This document shows positions 46,301 through 61,400 of a DNA stretch of 64,000 nt, piece by piece (positions within the stretch are counted from its first letter, which is position 1; the number at the start of each line of letters is the position of its first letter). The translations under genes and the position numbers were made by a program. This DNA comes from Lutjanus erythropterus (taxonomy: Eukaryota > Chordata > Actinopteri > Lutjaniformes > Lutjanidae): assembly GCA_020091685.1 (NCBI GenBank), contig CM034603.1, positions 20,354,715-20,418,714 of the forward strand, in the 5' to 3' direction. The notes beneath the pieces were generated by a model, which saw nothing but the letters and a program-made list of their open reading frames with translations, was not told where the DNA came from and did no database searches.

Positions 46301-49300
46301 TCACTGCAATAATGCTAAAATGTCACAGCATCTCCAAAAAGTGGTGGAAACATTGGGGTGACATACTAGTGACATTTAAAACAACATGATGGCGATGACA
46401 CTCTGGAATTTTTCACTTAGTAGGTTGCTACAATGTCAAATGTCGCAAAGTTACGTTGCAACTACATTCCTGCAACAACTTTGTGTTTGTAGCATACGTG
46501 ATAAAACCACCTTCACGTCGATTTTGACTACATGAGAACTTGAAGTACCTGCACCTCCACTTCACCTCCACCTCCTCACTCCTTTACCGTCACTGCAGCC
46601 ATACTTAGCCACATTTCGCTCACTAATTTCCAGTCTTACGAGATGTTTTACGTCATTACCAGAAATGAGAAACACCAGTCCAAATGATATTTTTGTGTTT
46701 TTTAAACAGTCTGTTAAAGCACACTATATTACACAGGACATGACAAAAATAAGAGTTGATACTGAGAGACAGAAAATAAATAAGTGATGATGTTGTCTGC
46801 CAATCTCAAGGAATCACTGACATTTTTTATCATCAAATTATTAGATGTTTGCATAATATGGAATTTTAAAAATCTTTGTATCTTTAATATTTTTAAGGCA
46901 TCCATTGAATGTTGTCAATAAATTTAGGCTTGAGCCTTAATGGCTGCACACAGCACTGATAAATTAGTAACTAGTTGTAACCAATTTGTTTCTTTTTTGC
47001 CTTACAAATGCATATTAGACTGTTCTAGATATTTGAAGACATTTTAATACATCAAAAGTTACTTTCCTGCCCTAAGTCACCCATTAATTAGAGTTTCTTC
47101 ACTGTGATTTTTCTGTTCAACACTGAGCCTCACGCTGCTTTGCTGTCATTTCTAGGCCATTCCCAACCGAGGAGAGCCTAAAAGACGAGGACATTTACAA
47201 TAATCTGGAAGACTTGATTGAGTATGTATGAGGCTCCTCTCTGCGGGCCCATTACTGGTGTTGATAGAACATGATTATTTCGCTCAGTAGCAGAACCAGC
47301 TCTGCTCATCATCCAGGCTCTCCAGGGGTCTGGACACCCACATGTTTTGGTAAAAGGCTTGGCTCTGTTTCTCTGTTACTGTCAGAGTGAACGAATGAGT
47401 AATTCTGCATGTTTTTGCTGAGTGCTTGCATACCACCCACCACATCAAGGCTCTGGAGGGGTGCTGTTGACAGTTTGATTGATAGATATAGTCACATAGG
47501 GGCAATATATAGAATATATGGAACAGATACAGTATTTATATCATTTTCATGTGACATAATAGTTTCAGAGCCTCTTTTCTTTACAGTTCTTTGCATTATG
47601 CCTTGCAGTGATTATTAATTTGAGAAGAAGAGCCACCTAAGCCTTGATTCTTCATCTATTACAAAACTATTTCCAAACACATAAACACTGCACAAAAATG
47701 TGCTGCCTTTCCTTTATTATCTGTGTATATTTCTTACTTTTTAATATTGCATTTAATAATCGTTAATATCCTCAAATTGTTGCCTGACTTCTTTCACAAT
47801 GCAAGAAGTAAATTGTGATCAATACTCAGCACAGTTTAGAGATGGTACTTTGTGTGTGTGCGTGTGCATGATAGTGAAAATGTCCCAGAGGACGAAGACG
47901 ACTTGTATGCAGCAGTCTACGGGCTGGAGGAAGACTATGCAAGTGGAGAGATCTATGAGGACCTCATGAGAACTGAGCAACAACCCCCATTGGTACTGCA
48001 ATGAGTCATGCACAAACACACATACACACACAGACAGACACACAGTATGACACTCATGCACTTTCAGGTCAAAAGCTAAAAAACATACCACCAGAAGGCA
48101 TTAGACATGATTTTAGCATGATTTAAAGCATGATCAAGAAGGGATCTAACAATGTCCATTGTTAGCCAGGGAGTCCCCTGTTGGACAGGTACACAAATAT
48201 GCACCTACGCACACATGAACAAACACCGACACACACAATGTTGGGCAGAATACTCAGGAAAATAATTTAGGTCTACACTAAATACCTTCAGGTTTGACGA
48301 TGTTGGATGTAGCCCACAAAATCCTCATTGCAGCTTCTCATGGTACAAAAAGGTGGACGAAATCTTTTCTTTACATCAGAATACTGAGACTCTTTACTGA
48401 AATAAAAGTATGAAGATATTAATGCAAAAATATTTAATTGCATGAAAAGGTTCTACAATCACAATTAAAGTTACAGTTATGACAAGGAACTTTAATTTTT
48501 TGTTGATTATGGAAGCTCCTGTGGACAAAAGTGATAGTGTTTCCACCAGAGTAACCACAAAATCTAACGTCAAATATAAAATAATCTAATGAAAAATATG
48601 TTCCTGCTTCCTTTTGACTGGCTGAGGCACTGCCCATTGTAACTTTGCCAGGGAAAATGTAAACATAGGCTCATCCATTCTTCATGCTGACCTGGTGGCA
48701 GGTGTTAAGAATGAAGTACATATGAATATGCGTCTCACTGGTGGTCTTGTTGACTTATGTAGGCCATATAGAAGCATCAGTACTAAACTGAGACAGTTTC
48801 ATAACCAGTGAAAAACTCACTGTAGTATGTTTTAGTAAAGGCACAGAAGTATGATTAGAAAAATGTTAAGTAAAAAGTAAAAGTTCACCCCTCTAAGAGT
48901 ATTATGTTGTTATATATGTATTATACTTTATTCTGTCAATGCAATCGCATGTAAGCAGCATTTTAGTTTTAGTTCGTATAGAAAGAGGAGACAATTTTAC
49001 TATTTTTATTCTGTTTGGTAGCTAATCTATAACAGTGTGTCATATTTTATGAGGAGCTTGTATGTCTGTGAAGTAACTAGTAACGACAGATGTTAATAAT
49101 GATAAACAATATTTTCCATTAAAATGTAGTGGAGTACAAGTGTTAACAAGTTATGAGATAGCGGCAGATACAAAATGAGGATAATGCTACTAAAATATAC
49201 TTCAGATGTAAGAATCTGACATTGTTGCTGAGTTTGATCCACGTAGGAGGATGTGTACACATGCTGCCTTGAAGATACTGTAGCTTATAAATAGTTTGCC

Positions 49301-52300
49301 TTAAAAAAGAACAACCTGATGTGATTTGAGTACAGGTAATTCATGTTTGTATTCTGAGTACACAGTCTGAATACACCTACACACTTCATCTGCGGATAAA
49401 CACAAAAACAGAAAACACATTTTTCTTTATAGGATAGTAATATTTAAGCAACATTTTCTAAGGCTGTGTGTCTCTCTAGAAGCAGGCAGAGGTGGACGTC
49501 CGGAGCTGCTGTCTCACAGAGATCAAACAGACGGAGGAGAAATACACAGAGACCCTGGAGTCCATTGAGAAGGTACTGAACTTCCTTATAGAACACATAC
49601 TTTCACATGACAAACGTTAACTGATGGATTTCTTGGTGTCAAAGTATTCAATCATAGTCTGACTGAGATTATTAAATGATCTCTGCGAGTACTGAACAGT
49701 GATGCTGATCATTTGTTTGGGATCAGTGGGAAAAGCTGAGAGATACTGTGTTAGTTTTTCACCACAGGAGATGGCGAGCATCTTTTTAAAAAGATAATAT
49801 CTTATTATTTATTATGCACATGACTCAAATATGGGGGTATTTCAGGGAAATTCTCAGTTATCAATTCCCTGACTTGTCCTGCTGTGGTGCTCTTATCTGA
49901 CACCTAATGTAAAGTCTGGTATCAGTTTCAGCATGAGTTCACGCCAGCTGTTGCCGTAAGATTGTTTCTGGTTGAAAAATCAGTTAGTGAGAGAATCTGA
50001 GGAGGATTTGAAATGTTTCATTCAGATTTTTTCTTTCTCCAGTATTTCCTGAATCCTCTGAAGAAATTTTTCTCTGCAGCTGAAATTGACAAAGTTTTTG
50101 TCAACATTCCAGTAAGTCCCACGACTTTCTCCTCTTGTCACACGACATGAAAACATGAAATGTTCACGTCCAGATACTGATGTCTTCTTTTTCTTAATGC
50201 AGGACCTGGTTAAAGTTCACAAAAGCCTGATGGTTGATGTGCAGGACTCCATCCTAAACAAAAACTCCTTAAATCTCTACCAGATTTTTATCAGCTATAA
50301 AGAGAGGTAATAATGAATGTCATTCATTTACATTTAGGTTGCAGGGAAAACATATCAGTGCACTTTTAATGCCTATTTCCTCCACTTTCTCTTGCATGAG
50401 TTTCATCAGGTGTGTTTATAACTTAACCCTTAAGTGAGCTAGTACATCTAAATATTTTGTAAAATTAATCAAATGCTTTTCTAATTCGTCTATGCTAAAA
50501 TGACACAATTTCATGATTTTCTTTTTCAACCTGTAACCTGTATTTTCAGATTTACACTCTACATCTCCTGAGATATATTGCCCATTGAGGATATACATTT
50601 AACATTTCACCCACTTTCTTTAAAGTTCATGTACCAACTTTTAAAACATTGAAAGAACTGTAATAAGCTACTTTATTTCATGTTTACATGCAAAATTTGA
50701 AAAAATCGCAGAAACTGAACAATAGTAGTAGTAGTATGTTTTGAGTGCAGAAGACAGTTGTAATTATTGAATGAACGACAAGCTCTCAGGTTGCAAAACT
50801 CAAGACTTCACCTCTCTTTCTTGAATTACAGAAACAGAAATTCTCAGAAAACATGTTCACACCTGTGAAATAATCAATAATACGGGGTAAAATAAATAGT
50901 ACTCACTGTTTCACACTTTTATATTATTGATTACTTATGGCGTGTAAGACTTATCTGTGAGTGGTTATCTATGTTTTATACCGCTTCTCTGGGCATCATA
51001 TCCTCCAGGATACAGACATTCGGTGCATGAATATCAAAGTTCTGAAAATGTAATTCATTTTTTTTGAATAGCATGACATTTTTTCATTTTGGGGTGAACT
51101 GTCCCTTTAAACAAACAATTTTCTAAAAAAAATAAATACACAAATAAATAAAATAAAAACCAAAATGTTGCAAGACAGTTTATCACAATGTTTCTGCCCA
51201 TGAATTGATTGTAAGATGTAAGAGAAAGTTTAGCAGTGTAGTGAACTTAAAATGAAACCTCCTGTACATGTTTAGCTGATTACTGAGACATAACTGCAGA
51301 AAACAGGAGGAAATTTTGGAAGATGTCCATGCAGTTTTTTTTTCATGTTGAACTAGCCATTTGTCAGTTTTACACGTCTCTGTTTAAAGGCTCAGACTTT
51401 GTTCAGTTTGTTCGATTTCAGCTCTGTATAAAATTCAGGGTCAGACTGAGAGTGCTGCAAAACGCAGTGACTAGATAGAGACTTTGACTGACATCTTCCC
51501 ATATCAGAGGAAGGATTTCCTTGTCACTCATATCATGATGTAGTGGAGATCACTGTCTGTCTTGCAACAGAATCTGTATCAGCGAATCAACTGATAGCAT
51601 CTTAATTCTGAGCAACATGCAATATCTTACGAGTTTCACTGTGATACTTTCAAATTTTGTATAAGGACTTTCTATCTGTACTATACCCTCTGCACACACT
51701 TGCTGTCCTTTTCTTCAAATCACCACTCATCAGTGGCTCTGCTGTCTCTCCTCTGAATTGCAGACTGCTGATTTATGGGATTTACTGCAGTCGGGTGGAG
51801 ATCGCCATTGCTGTTTTAGATCTCATTTGTAAAGAGAAAGAAGATGTTCGTCTAAAGCTGGAGGTGAGACACCTGAAGAAGCTGGCCCCTAAATAACTCA
51901 GTCACACATATACAGCAAATAGCTCATCTGCCACTGATCCAGTTTTCCAGCGCCCCCAAGTGTTGAACTTGTGCATTATATGTACATTACTTAATTGATC
52001 CCAAGAGGAAAAATTCTGTTGTTACAGCAGCACAAGGACAGAGATAAGTACAGATGAATAAAGAAAGTTAAAAAAATAATTAGAGGTACATAAAACTGAA
52101 ATAAGAATTTAAGTAAAAATAGAAACCATAATTAATGACAAAATTACAAGGCGAAAGTAATTGGTGTGATGTGATTAGTCACAGCAACGTGTTCTCTCCA
52201 TCTTTAAGAAACTTGAAAACTACACTGTACTTACATGAATGGATAGAAACAGCTGATTTTATGTGATAGATTTTAAAGTGAAACAGACAACTTTTCAGCC

Positions 52301-55300
52301 TCTAAGCATTTCCATGTAGTGTTATTGTTGTGTTATTGTGGCACAGACAACAGGTGTAATAATTTACCATTCAGCTGTGGAGGGAACTGATATGGGAAAC
52401 ACTGTCTGATGGGGGAACACACTTCGAACAAAAACAGATCACTTTCTCTGAAGAAATTATCAATACCACTTTGGAAATGAGAGAGAAGAAAGAAGAATTT
52501 GAGAACAGGCATAAGGTATCGTAATAAAAACTGTGCAATCAACAAGTTAGAGAAAAAAACATTGTATTTCCTTTAAGGATAAGATAATAAATGATATAGG
52601 CTTAAAATATGTGATATATGTCATTTGTTTCTAAGCTGGTGCAAGCTCTTTAAAATTGAATAGGACACAAAATTATTCCCAATTCAGTTTCACATGAGTT
52701 TTGCTTTATGACGAATCTGAACCTTAAAACAAACATGAACAGATAAGTTATTGGAAACATACCGTTTTGTGTTTTAGTCAACCCATCCAAAAGTCTCAGT
52801 AACACCAAAGAATGACATCTAAATCATTTGTGTCATTATTCATGCTGTTATAGATGCAGTATGTGTATTGTATTTGTTGCAGGAGTGCTCAAAGAGAGCC
52901 AACAATGGGAAGTTCACACTGAGGGACCTGCTGGTTGTCCCGATGCAGAGAGTCCTCAAGTACCATCTACTTCTTCAGGTAGGGAAGCTTTGACTCCACT
53001 AAATTAAAGCAACAGTGTCAGACCGCATGAGAGTGTGCTCAATTTTTAAAAGACAGCACTTTATTTCAGAGATCAGCCTTCCCTAACTAGATAAAGCGTG
53101 TTAATCTCCTAAATCGTCTGATTCTTGGTCTTGACACTTGTTCTGACACCCCTAATTTTGGATATGTTTGGTCATTTTTGAATAGATTAGCTCAATCTGA
53201 ATGCTTGCTTTCAGCAATCCACCTATATTTTTTATTTACTTTATTATTAGTTTTTACATCTAATGGTTTTAGATAGCATTTGGGACTTACTGCCTTCGTC
53301 CAAGACAGTTGTTTTATTTTATTTTATTTTATTTTATTAGCTTTATTTAGCTTTATTTAGCGAGGACAGTCCTGTTGAGATACTAGAGCTCTTCTTTCCA
53401 TGGAGTTCTGGTCAAGACGGCAGCAAATTTCACAGAAAGGACGATTTCACAGGTTAGAATATTTGCAGTACATAAAGAACAACACAAGGGAAATACTAAA
53501 GCGTACAGGCCATACAGACCATATCACATTTCACCTCAAGTCAAGGATTATGTAAAGCAGCAACATGTTTCCTTCAGGGCAATTAAAAGTATTCAAAGGC
53601 CGGAGTGCTTCTAAGGAAATAGTATATTTGAACTCGTTCCCTGCCCAGGGTGCATAAACAGAAAGATCAGTTTTACTGAGCTCTGAGTGCACCCCGGGGA
53701 CATTTCAAAGAATCCGGCTTGTAGATTCCAACTTGCAGCCTTTTCTGAGGATATCACACACATTCCTATTTTATTTTATTACTTTTTTCTAGAGATACAA
53801 GCAAGTTGAGTGCTTAGAGGTTTTGTCACTTTTATTTCAGTGAACTCAACTTGTGTGGTGTTCTTCTTTCTGTGGCCACTTGAGGGCAACATTCACCACA
53901 TTTTTTTCTTCATGTTTGCCTCCCCTCACAGTGTCTCAGCAGACTCACACTGTGCAAACCAAAAAAAACCATCTATTTTGGCAAGTCATTTAGGTCTTAT
54001 AATTTGTCTCTATATCTTACACCTCCCAAAACAAGGACAGTGAATGAATGAAGCAACATTATTTCAATTTGTCTCAATTTGTCTCCCATTCCAGTGTATG
54101 GAAATTTCAGAATTTTCTTCAGATAAGGAAAGGGGAATATCATTTAGTCCTGCAGTGTCACCTTATTGCAAACTAGATTTACAAGTGAAATTATGATTGC
54201 ATCATTTATATATTTTGCATGTGAGTGCAGGTTTTAATCTTAGGCATGTCTTCTAGAGTGGTTACACTCTTCCTTCCTGCAGAAACCAGACATACAGCCT
54301 TTCAAAATCCCCCCAATTTCACTGCCTGCTGATAACTGTGTGACATCGTCTCCCCTGGTTAGTATGAATCAGAGGTCAGGCTATAGCTGGCAGAGCAGAT
54401 GAGGACAACGTCTACAGAGCTGTTTTAAACTGTTGTGGAGGGTAAAGGCCTCCACAGTGGACGGTGGTGATCCTGGGTGTTCTCTGTTGCCCTCTGAGGA
54501 GAGTCTTAGTGAAGGGAGCAAAATGGGAATAGCCTAGTTAATCTCTTCATTCTGTAATGATATTAAAGAGGTAATGAAGTGTAAACAGGCCTAAAGTGAT
54601 TCCACCCACCTTTTATATTAGATATAATGTACACAATGCTGCCATTATGATTAAGTGCTGGTGATATAATTTTCTACACGTGTGCTTAGAATTGAAAATC
54701 AAATGTAAACTGCAATCAAACATTAAGCACAATGCTGCAATATCCTGATAAAATGGTGTAACTGGTGCCACACTTGGGGAAAATAATCTATTAACTGCCA
54801 CATCGTCATAAAAGGTCATTATAGGGCAATTTACTGTGGAAATGACTCAGTCTGGACTATTTTCAGATTATTTGTCTCATGTCTGCTTTGCTGTTTTACC
54901 GCTGTTTTGACAGCAATGAAACAAAAGTCTACCACAGGAGACTGTGGACAGATTTCATGGTGCCTCTGTGCAGGATACACTCCTCAACAATAACCTCCAT
55001 GTGTTGAGTAATCAAATAAACATGTGTGTGTGTGGGTGTTGGCAGGATGGTGTCTGAACATCCCTTTTCTTCCCATTTCTGGCAGTAAAACTGGATTGAC
55101 AGTATTTGTAGAAATATAAAGAAAGAGAAATCCTGTTTAAATGTCTGCTTAGCTTTATGTTTCAGTTTATTGCTGAAGCAAATGTGCCAGTCTTTACCTA
55201 AAGACTTCGCTCACAAACAAGGATAATTTAATTCAAAATTCAAAATAAATGAGCTCTCTACTGCTTTACAATAAACAGAATAAAATTAAGGCAGATATGA

Positions 55301-58300
55301 AGCAACTACTGCAAATCAAGAAGTATGAAAATGAAATAGAAAATCGTCAATAAAGTGTGAAAAAATATTTAAAAACGTACAATATGTTACGTAAATGAAA
55401 GAGTTGTGCAAGAATGTGTGTATATGTCAGTATTTTCATGTTGTAGCTGGTTGAGGTGGAGCCAGTTTTACCATCTGTATTATCTCGTGGTTTTTTAAGA
55501 ACATTGCATCATTGCATTTTACTAAATGATTTTGCAAGTTAGATCTGAACCTGCAAAGTAATTAGTAAGTGTAAGTGTCAAATAATGTAGTGAAGTAAAA
55601 AGTGAATAGTTACCCTGTTGGATGCAGTAAAGTAGAAGTACTTAGGTGCAGAACTTGAGTAAATATACTTTTTCCCATCATAGTTTTTCACTTTGCAGCT
55701 TTGTGAGTTATATTGTATCTTCTTACAAAGTGCAACAAATCAGATGAAAAGAGTCATTTCTGTCTGTCAATTTAGCTTGACATTAGCTTAATATATTACT
55801 TTATGGTATTAACTGAACCATATCTGTCAGTCTTTCCCTAAAAATCCCTTTTTTATTCCTTCAAATAAGAGAAATTAAAGAAAATTGTCCATCAGCCAAT
55901 TATAGGAGTTTCTAAAGCCCCCTTTTTTGTTACAAAAACTACACGGAGGCACTCAGTGGTGGAATACAATTTCAGATCTGTTACTAAGTAGCAATACCAC
56001 ACAATGAAAACCTGCAATGAAAACATTACTTCATTTAAAATAGGTTGTCTATGTGTACTTTAGCATCAAAATGTATTAATAATGCAGAAAAAAAGTGTTA
56101 TATTATTATATGTGTATTATACTATTGGATTATTATTACAGATATGCTAATATCTGTCAGATAATAGAGTGATGTAGCCTAAAAAGTACACTTTCCCTCT
56201 GAAATGCAGTACAGGTTAGTACAGTGATTACAACCTTATGCTTAATTCAGTAATTGAATAAATATTATTAAGCTGAGCTAATATGAAGCTTTTTGGTGTA
56301 CAAATTTATGAATGATATTGCATATCCTTACAAGGTGTAACAATTCAAAAGAAAAAACGATTTGTAATTATTGTTATGTCATAGTAGTACTACCACACTG
56401 TAAAATAAAAAAGCGCCTGCATTGAAGTTCAATTCATGAGCTCCTTTAGAGAAAATAACTTATGCATTATGTGGAAGGGAGAGGATGTGCATGTGTGTGT
56501 TTCTGTGTTGGCACTGGTCATGTATTGTGTTATGCTGTGTTCTGTTTATGTTTTTCTTTTTTTTGTTATATTTTAGTATGTGATGTTTGTCATAAATGAA
56601 TTTGGAAAATGAATAAACAGAATTTTCCAAGAAAAAAAAAATTGTCAGTCTTCGTATTATAAGAGTTCAAAAAAGGCCTTTGTTGTTATGAAAACTGCAC
56701 TTAAAAGTAGTCTTTGTTATAATTAATAAGCCAACTAATCATGTTACATGTGTTTGCTTGTTTGTGAGTTGTTGTGTGAATTTCTGTTCTGTCCTCCTCT
56801 AACAGGAGCTTGTCAAACACACTCACGATGCCGCTGACAAGAGCAACTTGAAGATCGCTCTCGATGCCATGAAAGTAAGTGCAGCGCTTACGGAAAATGG
56901 TCTGTAATCATTGTGATTTCAGCTCGTTACCAATAGCAGGCTGATTTAGTGGATAATTCCAAAGTGTCTCTGTCACTCAGCTATCAGCTTTTTATTAGAT
57001 CCAATAAAGAAGAAGAAGTCATAAATCATCACTTTTCTCTCCTACTGATTGGTCTGAATTGATAAAACTTTACATTTACATCATGTTAATGAGCGCTGAG
57101 AGCTCTTATAGCTTTTTTTGCACTGAAGGAGTTGAAAGGCTTGGCAGCTAAAATGCTGGAATTGCATAACTTCAGAGAACTTGAAGGCTTAATTGATACT
57201 TATTAATATTTACTAATATTTAATATTTATTAAAATCAGTTTAATATCAGCAGGCCATGTATTAAACATGGCTTGCATATATGTATGTGTGTGTGTATGT
57301 ATAAACTTTTGCACAGTACTGTATATATGTATACTTACATATAAACTAAAGAAATAGGCTGACATTTTATGAAGTGCATTTATTTGCTTGCTTGCCACGA
57401 GTTAGATGAGAAAATGCCACTCTCATTTTTGTATGTTAAATATGAAGCTACAACCTGCGCACTCGAAATGATCCACACACCAGCACCAGCACAATAGAAT
57501 CCCACTCCCTTTTGGAAATGTCTCACACAAACTTTTTTGAAGGTTTTGTTTATGTCTCCCCTATCTAGCCTGTGGTATGAACCACATGTATCACTTTCAT
57601 CTGGTGAAAACGAGCCTTGTAGTGTCGGGCCAGTCAATATGTGTAGCGTACGTCTGTGGCAAACAGCTCATCACAGGTTAGTTAATGATGTCACCGAGTC
57701 AATGACGTGTGCTGACTGTGCCTGTAAACTGAAGTGAATCAGAAAAGAGTGATAATGATGGTGCTACTAAAGTTTGTACTGTCAAGAATATGTCCCTACC
57801 ATATAAAAACCTGCTTTTTAAATGGAGTTTGGTTTGACAGTCTGCCCACTTGAAAGACCACCAGGATCAGACAGTATTTTAACATTAATATAGTGAATAG
57901 TAAATTGAGCTGACATACTTTCTAATAATGAACCTTGTGAAGAGTAGGAAGTAGAACTTAAGCCCTTTTTTTTTGCTTCTCTCAGCTTGTAGTAAAAGTT
58001 AACATAAGTCAAGGTTTGACTTTCACCACTGTCCTCTCTAAATTGTAATGAGATCTGCGCCAACTATCCCCCGTAAAACCACAACATGTCAATTTTACAC
58101 TTGGGTTTCAAAAGGCTTGTTGTTTCACCTGTTTCCAGTCTAAATGCTAAGCTAAACTGAGTTTACGTAGCTATCTCCTGGCACCAGCTTCATATTAAAC
58201 GCTCAGATATGAGTGGTATCAATTGTCTCATCTAACTCTCAGCAAGAAAGCAAATAAGTGTATTTCTCATAATGTACGAACTATTCCTTTAAATGTGCAT

Positions 58301-58377
58301 TACAGAAAATCTGGACATTACAAATTAATGTGTCCTGACACATTTTTACAACCCCCAGACTGAACTAACCCAACAAA

Positions 58378-58434
<57 letters not shown>

Positions 58435-61400
58435 GCACAGGACCTTGCTCAGTATGTCAACGAGGTGAAGAGAGATAATGAGACTCTGAGGGAGATCGAG
58501 CAGTACCAGAGGTCTATTGAAAACCTGGTAAACTAAGAGTCTTTTCCTACAGCTATCAGCTGCTGTTAGTGTACACTCTATACTGTGAGAGTGCAAAATA
58601 TCAGGAAGACGTGTTGTTTCCTTTAGTCAGCTTTGTAGGTCGAGTTTTCACCCAAGGTCAGTCCAAATTTATAACAGTCCAAGGGAATCAACAGTATACA
58701 ACACAAGACACTTGCGTTAAATGTACGAGACACCTGCTTTTTACTCATTTAATGTCGAGATGAATTGAAGAATGCCTTTTTAACCCTTTCAGATCACATC
58801 ACCAGTTTTATTGTGTACCTAATTAACAATATATGCCAAAAAAAGTAAGAAAATTTCCATTTCTTTGTATTCTTATGTAAAAATCCAGTTGTTTTCTTTC
58901 TGAAAAAACAAAACCTGATGTGTTCTTACGTAGGCTTAACCAACCAATTATTCAAGTAAAAGTACTTTACACCCAAATTAAATAATACTAAAGACTGTTA
59001 TCAGCTACAAGGTTACTGTACATGTCTGATTATTCTGTGACATTTTCCTTTAATTTTGTTTTTTTTCCCTTTGCAGAATTCTCCTCTCAAGATTAATAAT
59101 GATAATGTTAAAAAAAAAAACCTTATAACATGTTACAAGTGTTAAGAGCTTAAATGAAGAGCTGATCAATCAATCAATTAATTAATTGACAGTTAATTGG
59201 AAAACTTATTTTTTCAGAAAGAAAAAATTGCTAAACATTCCCTGGTTTCAAGTTATCAAATCTGAAGAATTGTTGCTGTTCTTTGTCATATGTGATGTGA
59301 TATGATAAACTTATGTTTTGGTTTTATATTATTACTGTTACTAAAAAACAAGGCATTTAAAAATACCAAATTATTATTATTATTTTCATGGTTTTCTGAC
59401 ATATTATGGAAAACAATTAACTGAGAAAATAATCAGAAGATTAATCGATAATGAAAGTAATCATTAGTTATAGCCCTTTATCAGTCAAAGATATTGTTCA
59501 TATTAACTGCATCTTTTAAAATATCAAATTAAAGAGCTTTAATATTTCTGTGAGAGACAGTCAGGCCAGATAATTTAGGTTTCAGCATGGACTACAGTAA
59601 ACCTCAACCCAGGGCCATGCAACGCACACCACCAGCATATCTTATATAAGGTAGAACATATGGAACACACCTCATGCATAAGGCAAGAGACATCATCAGC
59701 CAGTGTGGTAATAAGAAAGCAGAACAGGACGAGATAAGGTGGTGAAGGCAGAAATCAGTTGACAGAACCAGTAGCAGGTTATTAAACGCCAGCAGAGGCA
59801 TTATGAGTGAGAGAGCGCGAGAGCTTGTCAGGTTATAAAGACCTTCTCATCGTCTTGATAGAACTAAATTGGTGACTTGAGCGAATGTCACTGGTGATAA
59901 CAAGAGTCAGCTGTTACTGATCAGCTGATGGTGCCAGAGCTTAAGTGATGTTAGACTGGGAATACCTCAATATGTAGGAAGGAAAGAAGAAAACCAGTAA
60001 GGTGGTAATGGGGGTCTGTTGGAATAAGTGTTTATGATCTGGGTTATATTTTAAGTAGTAGTAGTATTTAGAGAGACAAATTTGATAGAACAGTTTGTTA
60101 CATGAACTATGCATTAAAAATACTTGGTTTTCTCAAAGATTCTATTTAATGTGAAAAACAGATATCTTCTTTTAAATAACATAAATGAAGTAGAAGGTCC
60201 GGTGGATCCCAGTTCTGCATTAACGGGTTGATGTGATAAAAATATGATGCACATCAGTTTTCAAAGCTTGAGACAAAACATTTATTTTTACATTTTACAT
60301 TTATTCTGCAAAAGATGAATAATGCTGTAAATGTCCATAGTGACACATTTTAACACATTTTAAAGGATAATTCTGGTATTTTGAAACTTGAGGACAGTTT
60401 GTGAATATTTTGGGGTCTAAATGAGTAACAGAAACAAAAGTTTTGGAATTGGTCCAATTGATGTGCCTATCAAAGTATGTCCACTAAAAGTGCTTATTCT
60501 TGCCACTTATAGGCTCAGATTGTTATTCAGACTGCCCCTTCTGATGAGGAACTGAAGCCGTTATTTACAATTAAAATTTATAGTTTCATTTAGCCGATGC
60601 TTTTATCCAAACCAACGTACATCTGAGAGCTGATACAACACGAGCAAGGATCTAGTCAGGTGAGACCAGCATGAGAAACCGCCCTAAAGCAAAGTTTGAG
60701 TCTGATAGGTTGTAGGTGCATACAGGCAGTACAAGAGGCAATGTATAGAGTGCATAGGATGCATTAGATATAATTCTTAAAAATATGTTTTGCTGTCAGT
60801 CAAGACGTGTTCAGGAAATACCTGTCTATAGTCTTTTAAATACTGAGAGGCAATCTGCAGATCGAATAGAGTGTGGTAACTCGTTTCACCACCAGGGAAC
60901 TACAAAAGCGTCTGGTCTAGCAAGCGACTGAATCAGGCGCCTTTCACTGGCAGAGTGTTGTGAGCAGGAGGGAGTGTGGACCTGAATGAGGGAGTTCAGG
61001 TAGGCGGGAGCTCTTTTAGTTGCTGTTTTGTAGCCAAGTGTCAAGGTTTTGAATTTAATTCAGGCAGCAACTGGAAGCCAGTGGAGTGATCTGAACAGCG
61101 GGATGACTTGAGCTGTTTTGGGCTGATTGAAAACCAGACACGCTTCCGAGTTCTGGATCATTTGCAGAGATTTGAATGTACATGTGGGGAGGCCTGCCAG
61201 TACTGAGCTGCAGCAGTCAATTATTTTTGGGATAGGTAAGGTCTCATCTTCCTGAAGGTTGACACGACCAAGCAATCAAGGCCACATGGACCTTGAAGGT
61301 TAGCTGGTCGTCAGTCATGACGCCCATGTTTTGGGCAGACTTTGTTGGTGTGAGCTGAGTGGATTCGAGCTGGATGCTGATTTCCTGTTGTATAGAGGGA

